Assembly (NCBI GenBank): GCA_002354035.1
Contig: DEKU01000070.1
Span: forward strand, 1 to 12,434
Length of the DNA stretch: 12,434 nucleotides
From: Bacteroidales bacterium UBA2714
GTDB taxonomy: Bacteria > Bacteroidota > Bacteroidia > Bacteroidales > P3
Direction of reading: 5' to 3'
Shown: positions 6,591-12,434 of the stretch, one piece after another
How positions within the stretch are numbered: the stretch's first letter is position 1
Layout of the letters: each line of letters starts with the position of its first letter
Notes under the pieces: model-generated
The model's input: only the letters and a program-made list of their open reading frames with translations
Database searches by the model: none
Told to the model about the DNA's origin: nothing
Position numbers and translations under genes: made by a program

Positions 6591-6695
6591 GTAAGCCTCA
6601 GGCCAAGGATTCGGCATGCTGGCATGTCCCACCGTGGCAGGACACTGCCGCCACCCGCCGTGCCTCACCCCGGCGGGCGGCGGCTTACTTTTTTT
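6591..6695 (+). terminator. Large nested hairpin ending in T7
   Basis: The outer arms GTAAGCC (6591-6597) and GGCTTAC (6682-6688) are followed at once by seven T. Inside are a strong GC stem, with GCCGCC and CCGCC around 6648-6659 facing GGCGGGCGGC around 6672-6681, and a smaller TGTCC/GGACA stem (6625-6629 with 6640-6644). It stops transcription from the decayed hydrolase and shields the promoter at 6730. Its size, about 105 nt, is unusual for a simple terminator. Confidence 0.65.
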
Positions 6696-6729
6696 CGTAG
6701 CAGCATGTCGACAATTCAATATTTTTTGC

Positions 6730-6737
6730 TATCTTTG
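6730..6737 (+). promoter_or_regulatory. Promoter -7 box of the flavodoxin/YdeI/acetyltransferase/HxlR cluster
   Basis: TATCTTTG matches TAnnTTTG and is followed by GCA, 26 nt before the ATG at 6763. The upstream stretch is AT-rich, but no TTTG is found at the -33 position. Confidence 0.65.
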
Positions 6738-6762
6738 CAGCCTAATCTAAACATCACTCAAC

Positions 6763-7296
6763 ATGAAGAAAGCACTCATAATCTGTGGCAGTCCGCGCAA
6801 AGACGGCAACAGCGACCTCCTGGCCGCCCAGTTTGCCCGTGGGGCTGCCGAAAGTGGACACCAGGTGGAAACCATCTATCTCCGCGACTTGAAAATCAAT
6901 TATTGCATCGGCTGTCTGGCATGTCAGCGCACTGGGCGATGCTTTCAGCAGGACGATGCCAACAGTATGCTCGCCAAAATGATGGAGGCCGATGTGGTGT
7001 GTTTCGCCTGCCCAGTATATTACTACTCCGTCAGCGGGCAGATGAAAGTGTTCCTTGACCGCATGAACCCCCTCTATGGCCACATGGCCCACAAGGACTT
7101 CTACTACATGGTCACCGCCCAGGACGAGGATCATGCCCAACTGGACCGCGCCATTGACGCCTTAGAGGGTTTTGCCGACTGTTTCGACGACATACGGCGT
7201 TGCGGCCGCGTCTATGGCGGTGGCGCCGTGGACAAAGGCGACATCCTCAAGCTGCCCGCTTATCAGGAAGCTTACCAAATGGGGCGCAACATCTGA
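6763..7296 (+). CDS. Flavodoxin-fold NAD(P)H-dependent oxidoreductase with iron-sulfur-flavoprotein-like cysteine cluster
   Basis: The 177-residue protein has the NADPH-dependent FMN reductase fold. The phosphate-binding loop is GSPRKDGNSD (9-18), and PVYYYSVSGQMKVFLDR (84-100) stacks on the flavin. C48, C51, C54 and C60 are spaced C-x2-C-x2-C-x5-C, matching the compact cluster motif of iron-sulfur flavoproteins (Isf), which carry one 4Fe-4S cluster and FMN. It may therefore move electrons to oxidants such as quinones, oxygen or peroxide in the cytoplasm; the substrate is unknown. It is the first gene after the promoter at 6730 and ends 2 nt before the YdeI gene, so the two are co-transcribed and perhaps translationally coupled. 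The start at 6763 fits the family N-terminus MKKALIICGSPR. Confidence 0.88.
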   Translation: MKKALIICGSPRKDGNSDLLAAQFARGAAESGHQVETIYLRDLKINYCIGCLACQRTGRCFQQDDANSMLAKMMEADVVCFACPVYYYSVSGQMKVFLDRMNPLYGHMAHKDFYYMVTAQDEDHAQLDRAIDALEGFADCFDDIRRCGRVYGGGAVDKGDILKLPAYQEAYQMGRNI

Positions 7297-7298
7297 CC

Positions 7299-7868
7299 AT
7301 GCGGCCGCAGAACATACTGCCTTTCGACCGCAGGCATCAGTTCCGCCAATGGCTTGCCGAGCACGGCACCACCCAGCCCGAATGCTGGGTGGTGCTGCGC
7401 CGTGGCCGTCCGACCGACGACTGCCACCTCTGGTATCTCGATGCCGTTGAGGAGGCACTCTGTTTCGGCTGGATCGACAGCACCTTTGCCACAGTGGACG
7501 GAGTGAGGATGCAGCGCTTCTCTCCCCGTCGCAAAGGCAGCCCGTGGTCAGAGCTGAACAAGGAGCGGGTGCGGCGGCTGGAACGGCTCGGCCTCATGAC
7601 CGACGCGGGCCGCGCCGTGCTGCCACCCATGGAACCACGCAGCTTTGTGTTCGACCCCGACTTCGTGGCCGCGCTCAAAGCCCAGCGTGTGTGGTCGGCA
7701 TTCCGCAGTTTCCCTCCCCTCTATCAGCGCGTGCGTGCCTACAACGTGACCTTCTATAAGCAGCGCGACCCCGACACCTACCGCAAAGCCTTGGAGCACC
7801 TGATTGCCGAAACCCGGCAAGGTCGCCTGTTCGGACAGTGGGACGACTATGGCCGCCTGTCGGAATAG
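7299..7868 (+). CDS. YdeI/OmpD-associated family protein (bacteriocin-protection type)
   Basis: The 189-residue protein matches the YdeI/OmpD-associated family. Its core AVEEALCFGWIDSTFATVDG (49-68) and RFSPRRKGSPWSELNKERVR (73-92) are characteristic. The C-terminal AFRSFPPLYQRVRAYNV (134-150) fits the short OmdA-type domain that removes no obvious substrate but recurs in the family. The family is linked to bacteriocin or antimicrobial peptide resistance in some enterobacteria; the biochemical role is not known. The open frame continues upstream inside the previous gene, so I chose the ATG at 7299, which gives the family N-terminus and follows the upstream stop (7294-7296) by 2 nt. It is soluble, with no signal peptide. 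Confidence 0.82.
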   Translation: MRPQNILPFDRRHQFRQWLAEHGTTQPECWVVLRRGRPTDDCHLWYLDAVEEALCFGWIDSTFATVDGVRMQRFSPRRKGSPWSELNKERVRRLERLGLMTDAGRAVLPPMEPRSFVFDPDFVAALKAQRVWSAFRSFPPLYQRVRAYNVTFYKQRDPDTYRKALEHLIAETRQGRLFGQWDDYGRLSE

Positions 7869-7942
7869 CCACCCTCCTTCCCTCCCCCACTGGTGTAACC
7901 CTGTTGATAAACTGAAAACTTAACACTCACAAAAACCACAAT

Positions 7943-8494
7943 ATGAGCAATACCAAACCCACTGGAAAAGACTATGTAGGCAGCGACAGCCTGTACGACG
8001 ACGTGCAACGCACCATGCGGCTGGCCGCCGAGATGAACACCGGATGGCACACCGACGACGAGGTGCGCCACTATATGAGCCAGATAACTGGCCGTGCGGT
8101 GCCGGACACCCTCCGCATCTTCACTCCTTTCCATATCAACTACGGCCTCAGCACCTCATTCGGGGCCGACAGTTTTGTCAACTTCGGCTGCACCTTCCTG
8201 GCCCTGGGTGGCATCACCATCGAGGAGGGTGTGTTTATCGGTCCGCACTGTGTGCTGGCCACAGAGTATCATCCTGAAGACCCGGCCCGCCGCCATACGC
8301 TGCTGACCAAACCCATCGTGGTGAAACGCAACGCCTGGCTGGGAGCCGACGTGAAGGTGCTGGCCGGCGTCACCATCGGGGAGAACGCCATCGTGGCCGC
8401 CGGAAGCGTGGTGACGAAGGATGTGCCAGACAATATGGTGGTGGCCGGAAGCCCGGCACGCATTATCCGCGAGATAGACGCCTCCCGCAACTGA
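7943..8494 (+). CDS. Sugar O-acetyltransferase (maltose/galactoside acetyltransferase family)
   Basis: The 183-residue protein has an N-terminal helical cap (about 1-50, with MRLAAEMNTGWHTDDEVR) followed by left-handed beta-helix hexapeptide repeats. Examples are FGCTFLALGGITIEEGVFIG (81-100) and ADVKVLAGVTIGENAIVAAG (135-154). H110 in ATEYHPEDPARR is the expected catalytic base, and N130-A-W and G169-S-P-A fit the acetyl-CoA binding edge. Such enzymes act as cytoplasmic trimers and acetylate sugars or other small hydroxyl substrates; which one cannot be told. It follows YdeI by 74 nt with no terminator or TAnnTTTG box between, so it is probably in the same operon. The C-terminus SPARIIREI is typical. 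Confidence 0.87.
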   Translation: MSNTKPTGKDYVGSDSLYDDVQRTMRLAAEMNTGWHTDDEVRHYMSQITGRAVPDTLRIFTPFHINYGLSTSFGADSFVNFGCTFLALGGITIEEGVFIGPHCVLATEYHPEDPARRHTLLTKPIVVKRNAWLGADVKVLAGVTIGENAIVAAGSVVTKDVPDNMVVAGSPARIIREIDASRN

Positions 8495-8499
8495 CCCTG

Positions 8500-8506
8500 C
8501 CCCCCC
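8500..8506 (+). repeat. C7 homopolymer just upstream of the second HxlR gene
   Basis: Seven C in a row end 9 nt before the ATG at 8516, in the short gap after the acetyltransferase stop. It mirrors the C9 tract in front of the other HxlR gene. Confidence 0.6.
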
Positions 8507-8515
8507 ATCCACACC

Positions 8516-8881
8516 ATGACAACGAGCGACAATTTCATCGACAAGATAAAAGGGAAAGACCATGCGGAGCTGTGCCACGAGGTGCTGGCCATCAGCGACA
8601 TGATGGATGTGCTACGCGCCAAATGGACGGTGGAAATCCTGACGGCCATCGTGTGCGGCAACGAGCATTTTGGCGAGATACTGGATGCCATCCCCGCCCT
8701 GAGCGACAAGGTGCTGGCCGACCGGCTGCGGCAGCTGACCGCCGACCGCATAGTAAGCCGCTGCGAACTGCCCTCGCCCCACTACAGCCTCACCGAACAC
8801 GGACGCGACCTGTTTGCTGTGGTCTACCGCATGGCCGACTGGGGGCTGCAACACCGCCGCCTGCTGCTGGGCAGCCACTAA
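8516..8881 (+). CDS. HxlR-family winged-helix transcriptional regulator (second copy)
   Basis: This 121-residue protein carries the HxlR pattern: C20, then DVLRAKWTVEILTAIVCGNE (31-50), ALSDKVLADRLRQLTADRIV (61-80) as the recognition region, and the wing HYSLTEHGRDL (89-99). Unlike the first copy it has M-D-V-L-R-A-K-W instead of I-G-G-K-W, so it is a distant paralog with probably different DNA specificity. It follows the acetyltransferase by 21 nt and is the last gene before the radical SAM promoter, so it may autoregulate the four-gene unit that starts at 6763. C20, C47 and C83 are candidate redox cysteines. Confidence 0.9.
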   Translation: MTTSDNFIDKIKGKDHAELCHEVLAISDMMDVLRAKWTVEILTAIVCGNEHFGEILDAIPALSDKVLADRLRQLTADRIVSRCELPSPHYSLTEHGRDLFAVVYRMADWGLQHRRLLLGSH

Positions 8882-8921
8882 CCAAACGGTAAGCAGCAGC
8901 CCCCGGTCGGAAAAAGAGCCG

Positions 8922-8929
8922 TATCTTTG
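8922..8929 (+). promoter_or_regulatory. Promoter -7 box of the radical SAM gene
   Basis: TATCTTTG is followed by GCATCC, 27 nt before the ATG at 8957. The TTG inside the box is a possible start in the same frame, but using it would put translation on the promoter, so it is rejected. Confidence 0.65.
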
Positions 8930-8956
8930 CATCCAAAAAAGAAAGGAAACAAAGAC

Positions 8957-9832
8957 ATGCATCTGACTGAACCTGTTTATCGTAATCCCTATTGGCCCAC
9001 ATTTCCCCTCATCCAAATCACGCAGGGCTGCACCCACAACAGCTGCAAATTCTGCACCATGTATCGCGACGTGCCGTTCCGCATGATGCCGCTGGAATGG
9101 ATTGAGGAGGACCTGAAGGAAATCCGCGCCGTGGCGCCCGAGGCCAAGACCATCCAGCTGCTGAGCGCCAACCCGATGGCACTCTCCTACGACCGCCTGA
9201 TGCCCCGGCTGGAGCTGATACGCAAGTATCTGCCAAAACTGGAGCACATGTACGCCTGCACACGCGTCACCGACATCGCCAACAAGAGCGTCGACCAGCT
9301 GCGAGCCTTGCGCGAGGTGGGACTCAACGAAATCTCGCTCGGCGTGGAAAGCGGCGACGACTGGACACTGCAACGCATCAACAAAGGCTACACCGCACAG
9401 GACATCCTGGTCCAATGCCACAAGCTGGAGGAGGCCGGCATAGCCTACTGGGTCACCTTCCTCAACGGAGTGGCGGGACGCGAACACAGCCACGACCATG
9501 CCGTGCACAGCGCCGAGGTGTTCAACCAATGCCACCCCATGCTGGTGGGCACCGGAGGCCTCACCCTCTTCCCCGGCACGCCCTTGCTGGACGAGGCTCA
9601 GCGAGGCGAGTTTGCACCGCTCACCGAGCGCGAGATGATAGAGGAGCTGCTCACTTTTGTGCAAACGCTCTCCTGCGACTGCCTTTTCACCACCCACCAC
9701 ACCTCGTCGCTCAATCTTACAGGCCCTTTCCTGCCCCGCAAGCAGCAGATTATCGAGGCGCTGCAACACGCCATCGACCATGCCGATATGGATGTCTTGG
9801 CCGCCCGTCGCGCCAGCAAGCGGGGACTGTAA
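8957..9832 (+). CDS. Radical SAM protein
   Basis: The 291-residue protein has the cluster motif C25-x4-C30-x2-C33 (GCTHNSCKFCTMYRD) after ITQ. The spacing has four residues, not three, between the first two cysteines, as seen in one well-populated group of bacterial radical SAM proteins. The GVESGDD stretch fits the SAM-contact region. A FPGTPLLDEAQRGEF stretch and a C-terminal LTGPFLPRKQQIIEAL suggest a HemN/YgiQ-like overall layout, but the substrate is unknown. The ATG at 8957 has AAAGGAAAC just before it as a ribosome-binding site. It is preceded by its own promoter and followed by a hairpin-rich intergenic region, so it is probably a single-gene unit. Confidence 0.88.
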   Translation: MHLTEPVYRNPYWPTFPLIQITQGCTHNSCKFCTMYRDVPFRMMPLEWIEEDLKEIRAVAPEAKTIQLLSANPMALSYDRLMPRLELIRKYLPKLEHMYACTRVTDIANKSVDQLRALREVGLNEISLGVESGDDWTLQRINKGYTAQDILVQCHKLEEAGIAYWVTFLNGVAGREHSHDHAVHSAEVFNQCHPMLVGTGGLTLFPGTPLLDEAQRGEFAPLTEREMIEELLTFVQTLSCDCLFTTHHTSSLNLTGPFLPRKQQIIEALQHAIDHADMDVLAARRASKRGL

Positions 9833-9841
9833 TCGAGCTTT

Positions 9842-9898
9842 GACACCAGAGCGCAGTCCTATCGTGTATTATTGGTGTCCGGAAAATCTTTTTGGACA
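9842..9898 (+). other. Two mutually exclusive hairpins after the radical SAM gene
   Basis: GACACCA (9842-9848) pairs with TGGTGTC (9873-9879). The overlapping TGTCC (9876-9880) pairs with GGACA (9894-9898), with AAAA/TTTT inside the second loop. Only one can form at a time. The stretch lies just before the terminator-like hairpin at 9909-9939. Confidence 0.4.
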
Positions 9899-9908
9899 AA
9901 AAGGAAAG

Positions 9909-9939
9909 AAAGGGCTGGCATCTTCATTGTCGGCCCTTT
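9909..9939. terminator. Terminator-like hairpin, probably serving both strands
   Basis: Twelve paired positions (AAAGGGC with GCCCTTT, then wobble and Watson-Crick pairs to A9920/T9928) close a 7-nt loop. On the minus strand it is followed by CTTTCCTTTTTG, a good T-rich tail. On the plus strand the tail is GGTTTATT. Confidence 0.65.
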
Positions 9940-9998
9940 GGTTTATTACGGATGCCTCCATTGGAGTGACAACCCGCACCACTCGGGGTTATAATAAT

Positions 9999-10031
9999 GC
10001 AGGAGGCCGCCCTCGAGGGGTGGCCTCCTGC
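9999..10031 (-). terminator. Near-perfect hairpin downstream of the PspC gene
   Basis: GCAGGAGGCC (9999-10008) pairs with GGCCTCCTGC (10022-10031), and the pairing continues inward to the CTCGAG centre with a G-T wobble. On the minus strand it is followed by ATTATTATAA, 36 nt after the stop of the PspC gene. It is probably the end of the peptidase/PspC unit. Confidence 0.6.
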
Positions 10032-10066
10032 AAATGGGTGGCTCCGCTGAACGCGGCAAGAGGGGG

Positions 10067-10273
10067 TCAAGGTTGCAGCCGGTTTTCTTCGGGGGCCGCT
10101 ATCCACACTATCAGATAAGCCCAGAACCCAAAACCTCCAAAAAACAACGCCAGCAGGAATAGGATACGGATGACCGTTACATCGACATTCAAATAATTGG
10201 CCAGACCGCCGCAGACACCGGCAATCCTGCGGTCGGACATGCTACGGGTCAGTTTTCGGATATTGTTTTCCAT
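10067..10273 (-). CDS. PspC-domain membrane protein
   Basis: The 68-residue protein is essentially one PspC domain. A basic N-terminus KLTRSMSDRRIAGVCGGLAN (7-26) leads into YLNVDVTVIRILFLLALFFG (27-46), with a hydrophobic segment at about 34-59 and the end WIAAPEE. In the family this is an inner-membrane protein linked to phage-shock or envelope stress; a stand-alone PspC is common in Bacteroidetes and its role is not defined. It starts 7 nt after the peptidase stop, so the two share a transcript. The hairpin at 9999-10031 closes the unit. Confidence 0.85.
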   Translation of the reverse strand: MENNIRKLTRSMSDRRIAGVCGGLANYLNVDVTVIRILFLLALFFGGFGFWAYLIVWIAAPEENRLQP

Positions 10274-10280
10274 GACTATA

Positions 10281-12377
10281 TTAAATAAGGCCGCGGTCCT
10301 TCAGTAACGGGGTGACACTGGGTTGCTGTCCACGGAATTCCACATACATCTGCATGGGGTCGATGGTGTTTCCGCTCTCAAGGATATGACGGAACTTCTT
10401 GGCCAGAACGGGGTTGTACAGGTCGCCGCTCTCGACAAAAGCCGCAAAGGCATCGTGGTCGAGGATGGCAGTCCAGGTGTAGCTGTAATAACCAGCGTCA
10501 TAGCCCGTGGTGAAGATATGCTGGAAATAGGTGCTCTTGTAGCGGCTGATGATTTCAGGTATCAGGCCTATGCCGTTCAGATAGTTGGCCTCAAAAGCAT
10601 TGGGGTCGATATGCTGTTTTGTGCTGATGCCGTGGTAAGCCATGTCTAACAGCGAAGCGGCCAGCAGCTCGGTGTTGATAAAGCCCTGCCCATAGGTCTG
10701 GGCGGCGGCTATCTTTGCAATCAGCTCGTCGGTGATAGGCTCACCCGTCTGGTAGTGCTTGGCATAGGTCTTCATCACCTGCGGGTTGCGGCACCAGTTC
10801 TCCATAATCTGCGAAGGCAGCTCCACGAAGTCGCGCGGCACATTGGTGCCTGCCAGCGAGGGGTAGTGGCACTTGCTCAGCAGTCCGTGCAAGGCATGTC
10901 CAAACTCGTGGAAGAGGGTCTCGCTCTCGTCGAAATTCAGCAGCGACGGCTTGTCGGCTGTCGGCTTGGTGAAGTTGCACACCACCTGAATGATGGGAAT
11001 CACATTGTTGCCCTCGCGGTCCACTTTCTGTCCGCGGAACTCCGTCATCCAGGCGCCGCTGCGCTTGCTGGCACGGGGGAAGAAGTCCATATAAAGGATG
11101 CCGATGACCTGGTCGCCGTCCAGCACCTCATAGGCATGCGCCTCTTTATTATAAGTGGGCAGCGCGCTGTTCTCGCGGAAGGTGATGCCATACAGCTTGT
11201 TGGCTGTGGCGAAAGCGCCCTCACGCACATTGTCCAACGAGAAATAGGGACGCACCACATCGTCGTCCAGGTCGTATTTGGCCTTGCGCAGTTTCTCACT
11301 GTAATAGCGCCAGTCCCAAGGCTCCAGCTTGGCGGTGGGGTCGTCGGCCTTGATCATCTTCTGGTATTCTGCACATTCCTGCTTAGCCTTGGCTAATGCG
11401 GGAGTCCAGATCTGCATCAGGCACTCGTTGACAGCCTGCGGGGTTTTGGCCAGACAGTCATCTAACACATAGTCGGCATGGGTGTTGAAACCAAGAATAT
11501 TGGCACGCTCCAAACGGAGATTCACCAAGGTGTCGATGATTTTGGTGTTGTCATACTCGCCACCGTTGCAACGCGAGGCATAGGCCTGCCACATCTGATG
11601 GCGCAGTTCGCGGTTGGAGCAGTTCTGCATAAAAGGTTCCCAGCTGGGCAGGTTGAGCTTGAAAACCAGCTTGCCCTTGGTGGCCGAGTCGGCGTCGGCA
11701 GCCTCCTTGGCGGCGGCAATCTGGTCGGGGGTGACGCCGGCCGGAGCGGTGTCGAGCACCAGCTGATAGGCGTTGGTGGCTTTCAGCACATTCTGCGCAA
11801 AACGCAGGGTGAGGGAGGCTATCTGCTCGTTCAACTCGCGGAAACGTGCCTGCTTCTCGGCGGGAACATTGGCACCCCTGCGCACAAAGCCTTTATATGT
11901 CTCCTCCAGCAGACGCAGCTGCTCGGGGTTGAGACCCAGCGACTCGCGCTGGTCGTAGACTGTCTTGATACGCTCAAAAAGTTTGGCGTTCAGCGCTATA
12001 TTGTCGCCGTGGGCGGAGAGCTTGGGAGTCACCTCCTCGGCTATTGCTTCCATCTCGTCACTGTTCTCGCACTCGCTGAGATTGAAGAACACACCCGACA
12101 CGGAGTTCAGCAGCTGGCCGCTGTACTCATAGGCCTCCACGGTGTTCTCAAAAGTGGGCGCCTCGGGATTGTTCACGATGGCGTCAATCTCGGCCATCTG
12201 CTGTTTCATACCCTCCTCGAAGGCGGGCATATAATGCTCGGTTTTAATCTTCCCGAAATCGGGGATTTCATAGGGAGTGCCCCATGAAGAGAAGAACGGA
12301 TTGTCCATAGTCTTTTTGCATCCTGTTGATAGCAGGGTGGCAGCCGCCAAACCTGCAATTAATACGGTTTTTTTCAT
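10281..12377 (-). CDS. dcp: M3-family metallopeptidase, dipeptidyl carboxypeptidase type, lipoprotein
   Basis: The 698-residue protein has a lipoprotein signal peptide ending in the lipobox LLSTGC (15-20), with C20 the lipidated residue; this places it in the periplasm or on the outer membrane. The thimet-oligopeptidase zinc motif HEFGH is at 490-494, with the third ligand E519 in DFVELPSQIMENW, and Y630/Y631 with YSYTW (631-635) near the C-terminus. The length and order fit peptidyl-dipeptidase Dcp rather than the shorter oligopeptidases. It would remove C-terminal dipeptides from peptides. The ATG at 12377 gives an ideal signal peptide MKKTVLIAGLAAATLLSTGC. No TAnnTTTG box is seen in the 57 nt available upstream. 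PspC follows after 7 nt. Confidence 0.9.
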   Translation of the reverse strand: MKKTVLIAGLAAATLLSTGCKKTMDNPFFSSWGTPYEIPDFGKIKTEHYMPAFEEGMKQQMAEIDAIVNNPEAPTFENTVEAYEYSGQLLNSVSGVFFNLSECENSDEMEAIAEEVTPKLSAHGDNIALNAKLFERIKTVYDQRESLGLNPEQLRLLEETYKGFVRRGANVPAEKQARFRELNEQIASLTLRFAQNVLKATNAYQLVLDTAPAGVTPDQIAAAKEAADADSATKGKLVFKLNLPSWEPFMQNCSNRELRHQMWQAYASRCNGGEYDNTKIIDTLVNLRLERANILGFNTHADYVLDDCLAKTPQAVNECLMQIWTPALAKAKQECAEYQKMIKADDPTAKLEPWDWRYYSEKLRKAKYDLDDDVVRPYFSLDNVREGAFATANKLYGITFRENSALPTYNKEAHAYEVLDGDQVIGILYMDFFPRASKRSGAWMTEFRGQKVDREGNNVIPIIQVVCNFTKPTADKPSLLNFDESETLFHEFGHALHGLLSKCHYPSLAGTNVPRDFVELPSQIMENWCRNPQVMKTYAKHYQTGEPITDELIAKIAAAQTYGQGFINTELLAASLLDMAYHGISTKQHIDPNAFEANYLNGIGLIPEIISRYKSTYFQHIFTTGYDAGYYSYTWTAILDHDAFAAFVESGDLYNPVLAKKFRHILESGNTIDPMQMYVEFRGQQPSVTPLLKDRGLI

Positions 12378-12434
12378 GATGGGTGATATTGGTGATAATT
12401 GATTTCTTCGGAGTGTGGTGGCCCCGCCGTTATC

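Noticed and set aside
8927..8956. TTG start for the radical SAM gene
   Set aside because: It lies inside the TATCTTTG promoter box and adds a Lys-rich stretch. The ATG at 8957 has a ribosome-binding site.
8612..9781. 389-codon minus-strand frame opposite the second HxlR and radical SAM genes
   Set aside because: The plus-strand genes have all their family motifs. The minus-strand frame has none and crosses a promoter and an intergenic gap.
12382..12400. GGTGAT repeated before the peptidase gene, resembling half of the HxlR palindrome
   Set aside because: The two copies are direct, not inverted, and no full palindrome forms. The similarity covers only one arm.

Overview
The window looks like a chromosomal segment of a member of the Bacteroidales. 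Three things support this. The promoters have the Bacteroidetes -7 box TAnnTTTG. Several gene products have their closest known relatives in that group. At the left end there is cargo of the type IX secretion system (T9SS), a Bacteroidetes-specific export route. Most of the window is GC-rich, but the gene at the left edge is visibly more AT-rich. Genus cannot be fixed from this sequence alone.

Left end (1-2300): a secreted protein gene on the minus strand has its signal peptide near 859 and runs off the window at position 1 with no stop. Upstream of it lie a good promoter (1007-1036) and a 35-codon ORF that is little more than a signal peptide. Further upstream is a promoterless, start-less 3' gene fragment (1114-2013) coding for two fibronectin-III-like modules and a T9SS C-terminal sorting domain. 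The last 23 bases of the left-edge gene before the window ends are identical to the 5' end of that fragment. The fragment is therefore a second copy of the C-terminal part of a gene of this type. A short 11-nt tandem repeat and a palindrome lie at its 5' flank.

Middle, minus strand (2300-6124): a flavin reductase closed by a strong terminator, an iron-type alcohol dehydrogenase, phosphoglucosamine mutase GlmM (cell-wall precursor synthesis) and an HxlR-type regulator. The regulator is read away from a decayed alpha/beta-hydrolase gene (6321-6566). A 20-bp palindrome lies between the two promoters.

Middle, plus strand (6730-9832): behind a promoter at 6730 comes a probable operon of a flavodoxin-like reductase with an iron-sulfur-type cysteine cluster, a YdeI/OmpD-associated protein, a hexapeptide-repeat sugar O-acetyltransferase and a second HxlR regulator. 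A radical SAM protein follows with its own promoter. Both HxlR genes have an unbroken run of C on the coding strand just before the start codon (C9 and C7), so their expression could vary by tract-length change.

Right end, minus strand (9833-12377): several hairpins separate the radical SAM gene from a two-gene unit, an M3-family lipoprotein peptidase (Dcp type) followed after 7 nt by a small PspC-domain membrane protein. I saw no tRNA, rRNA, CRISPR array, transposase or integrase.
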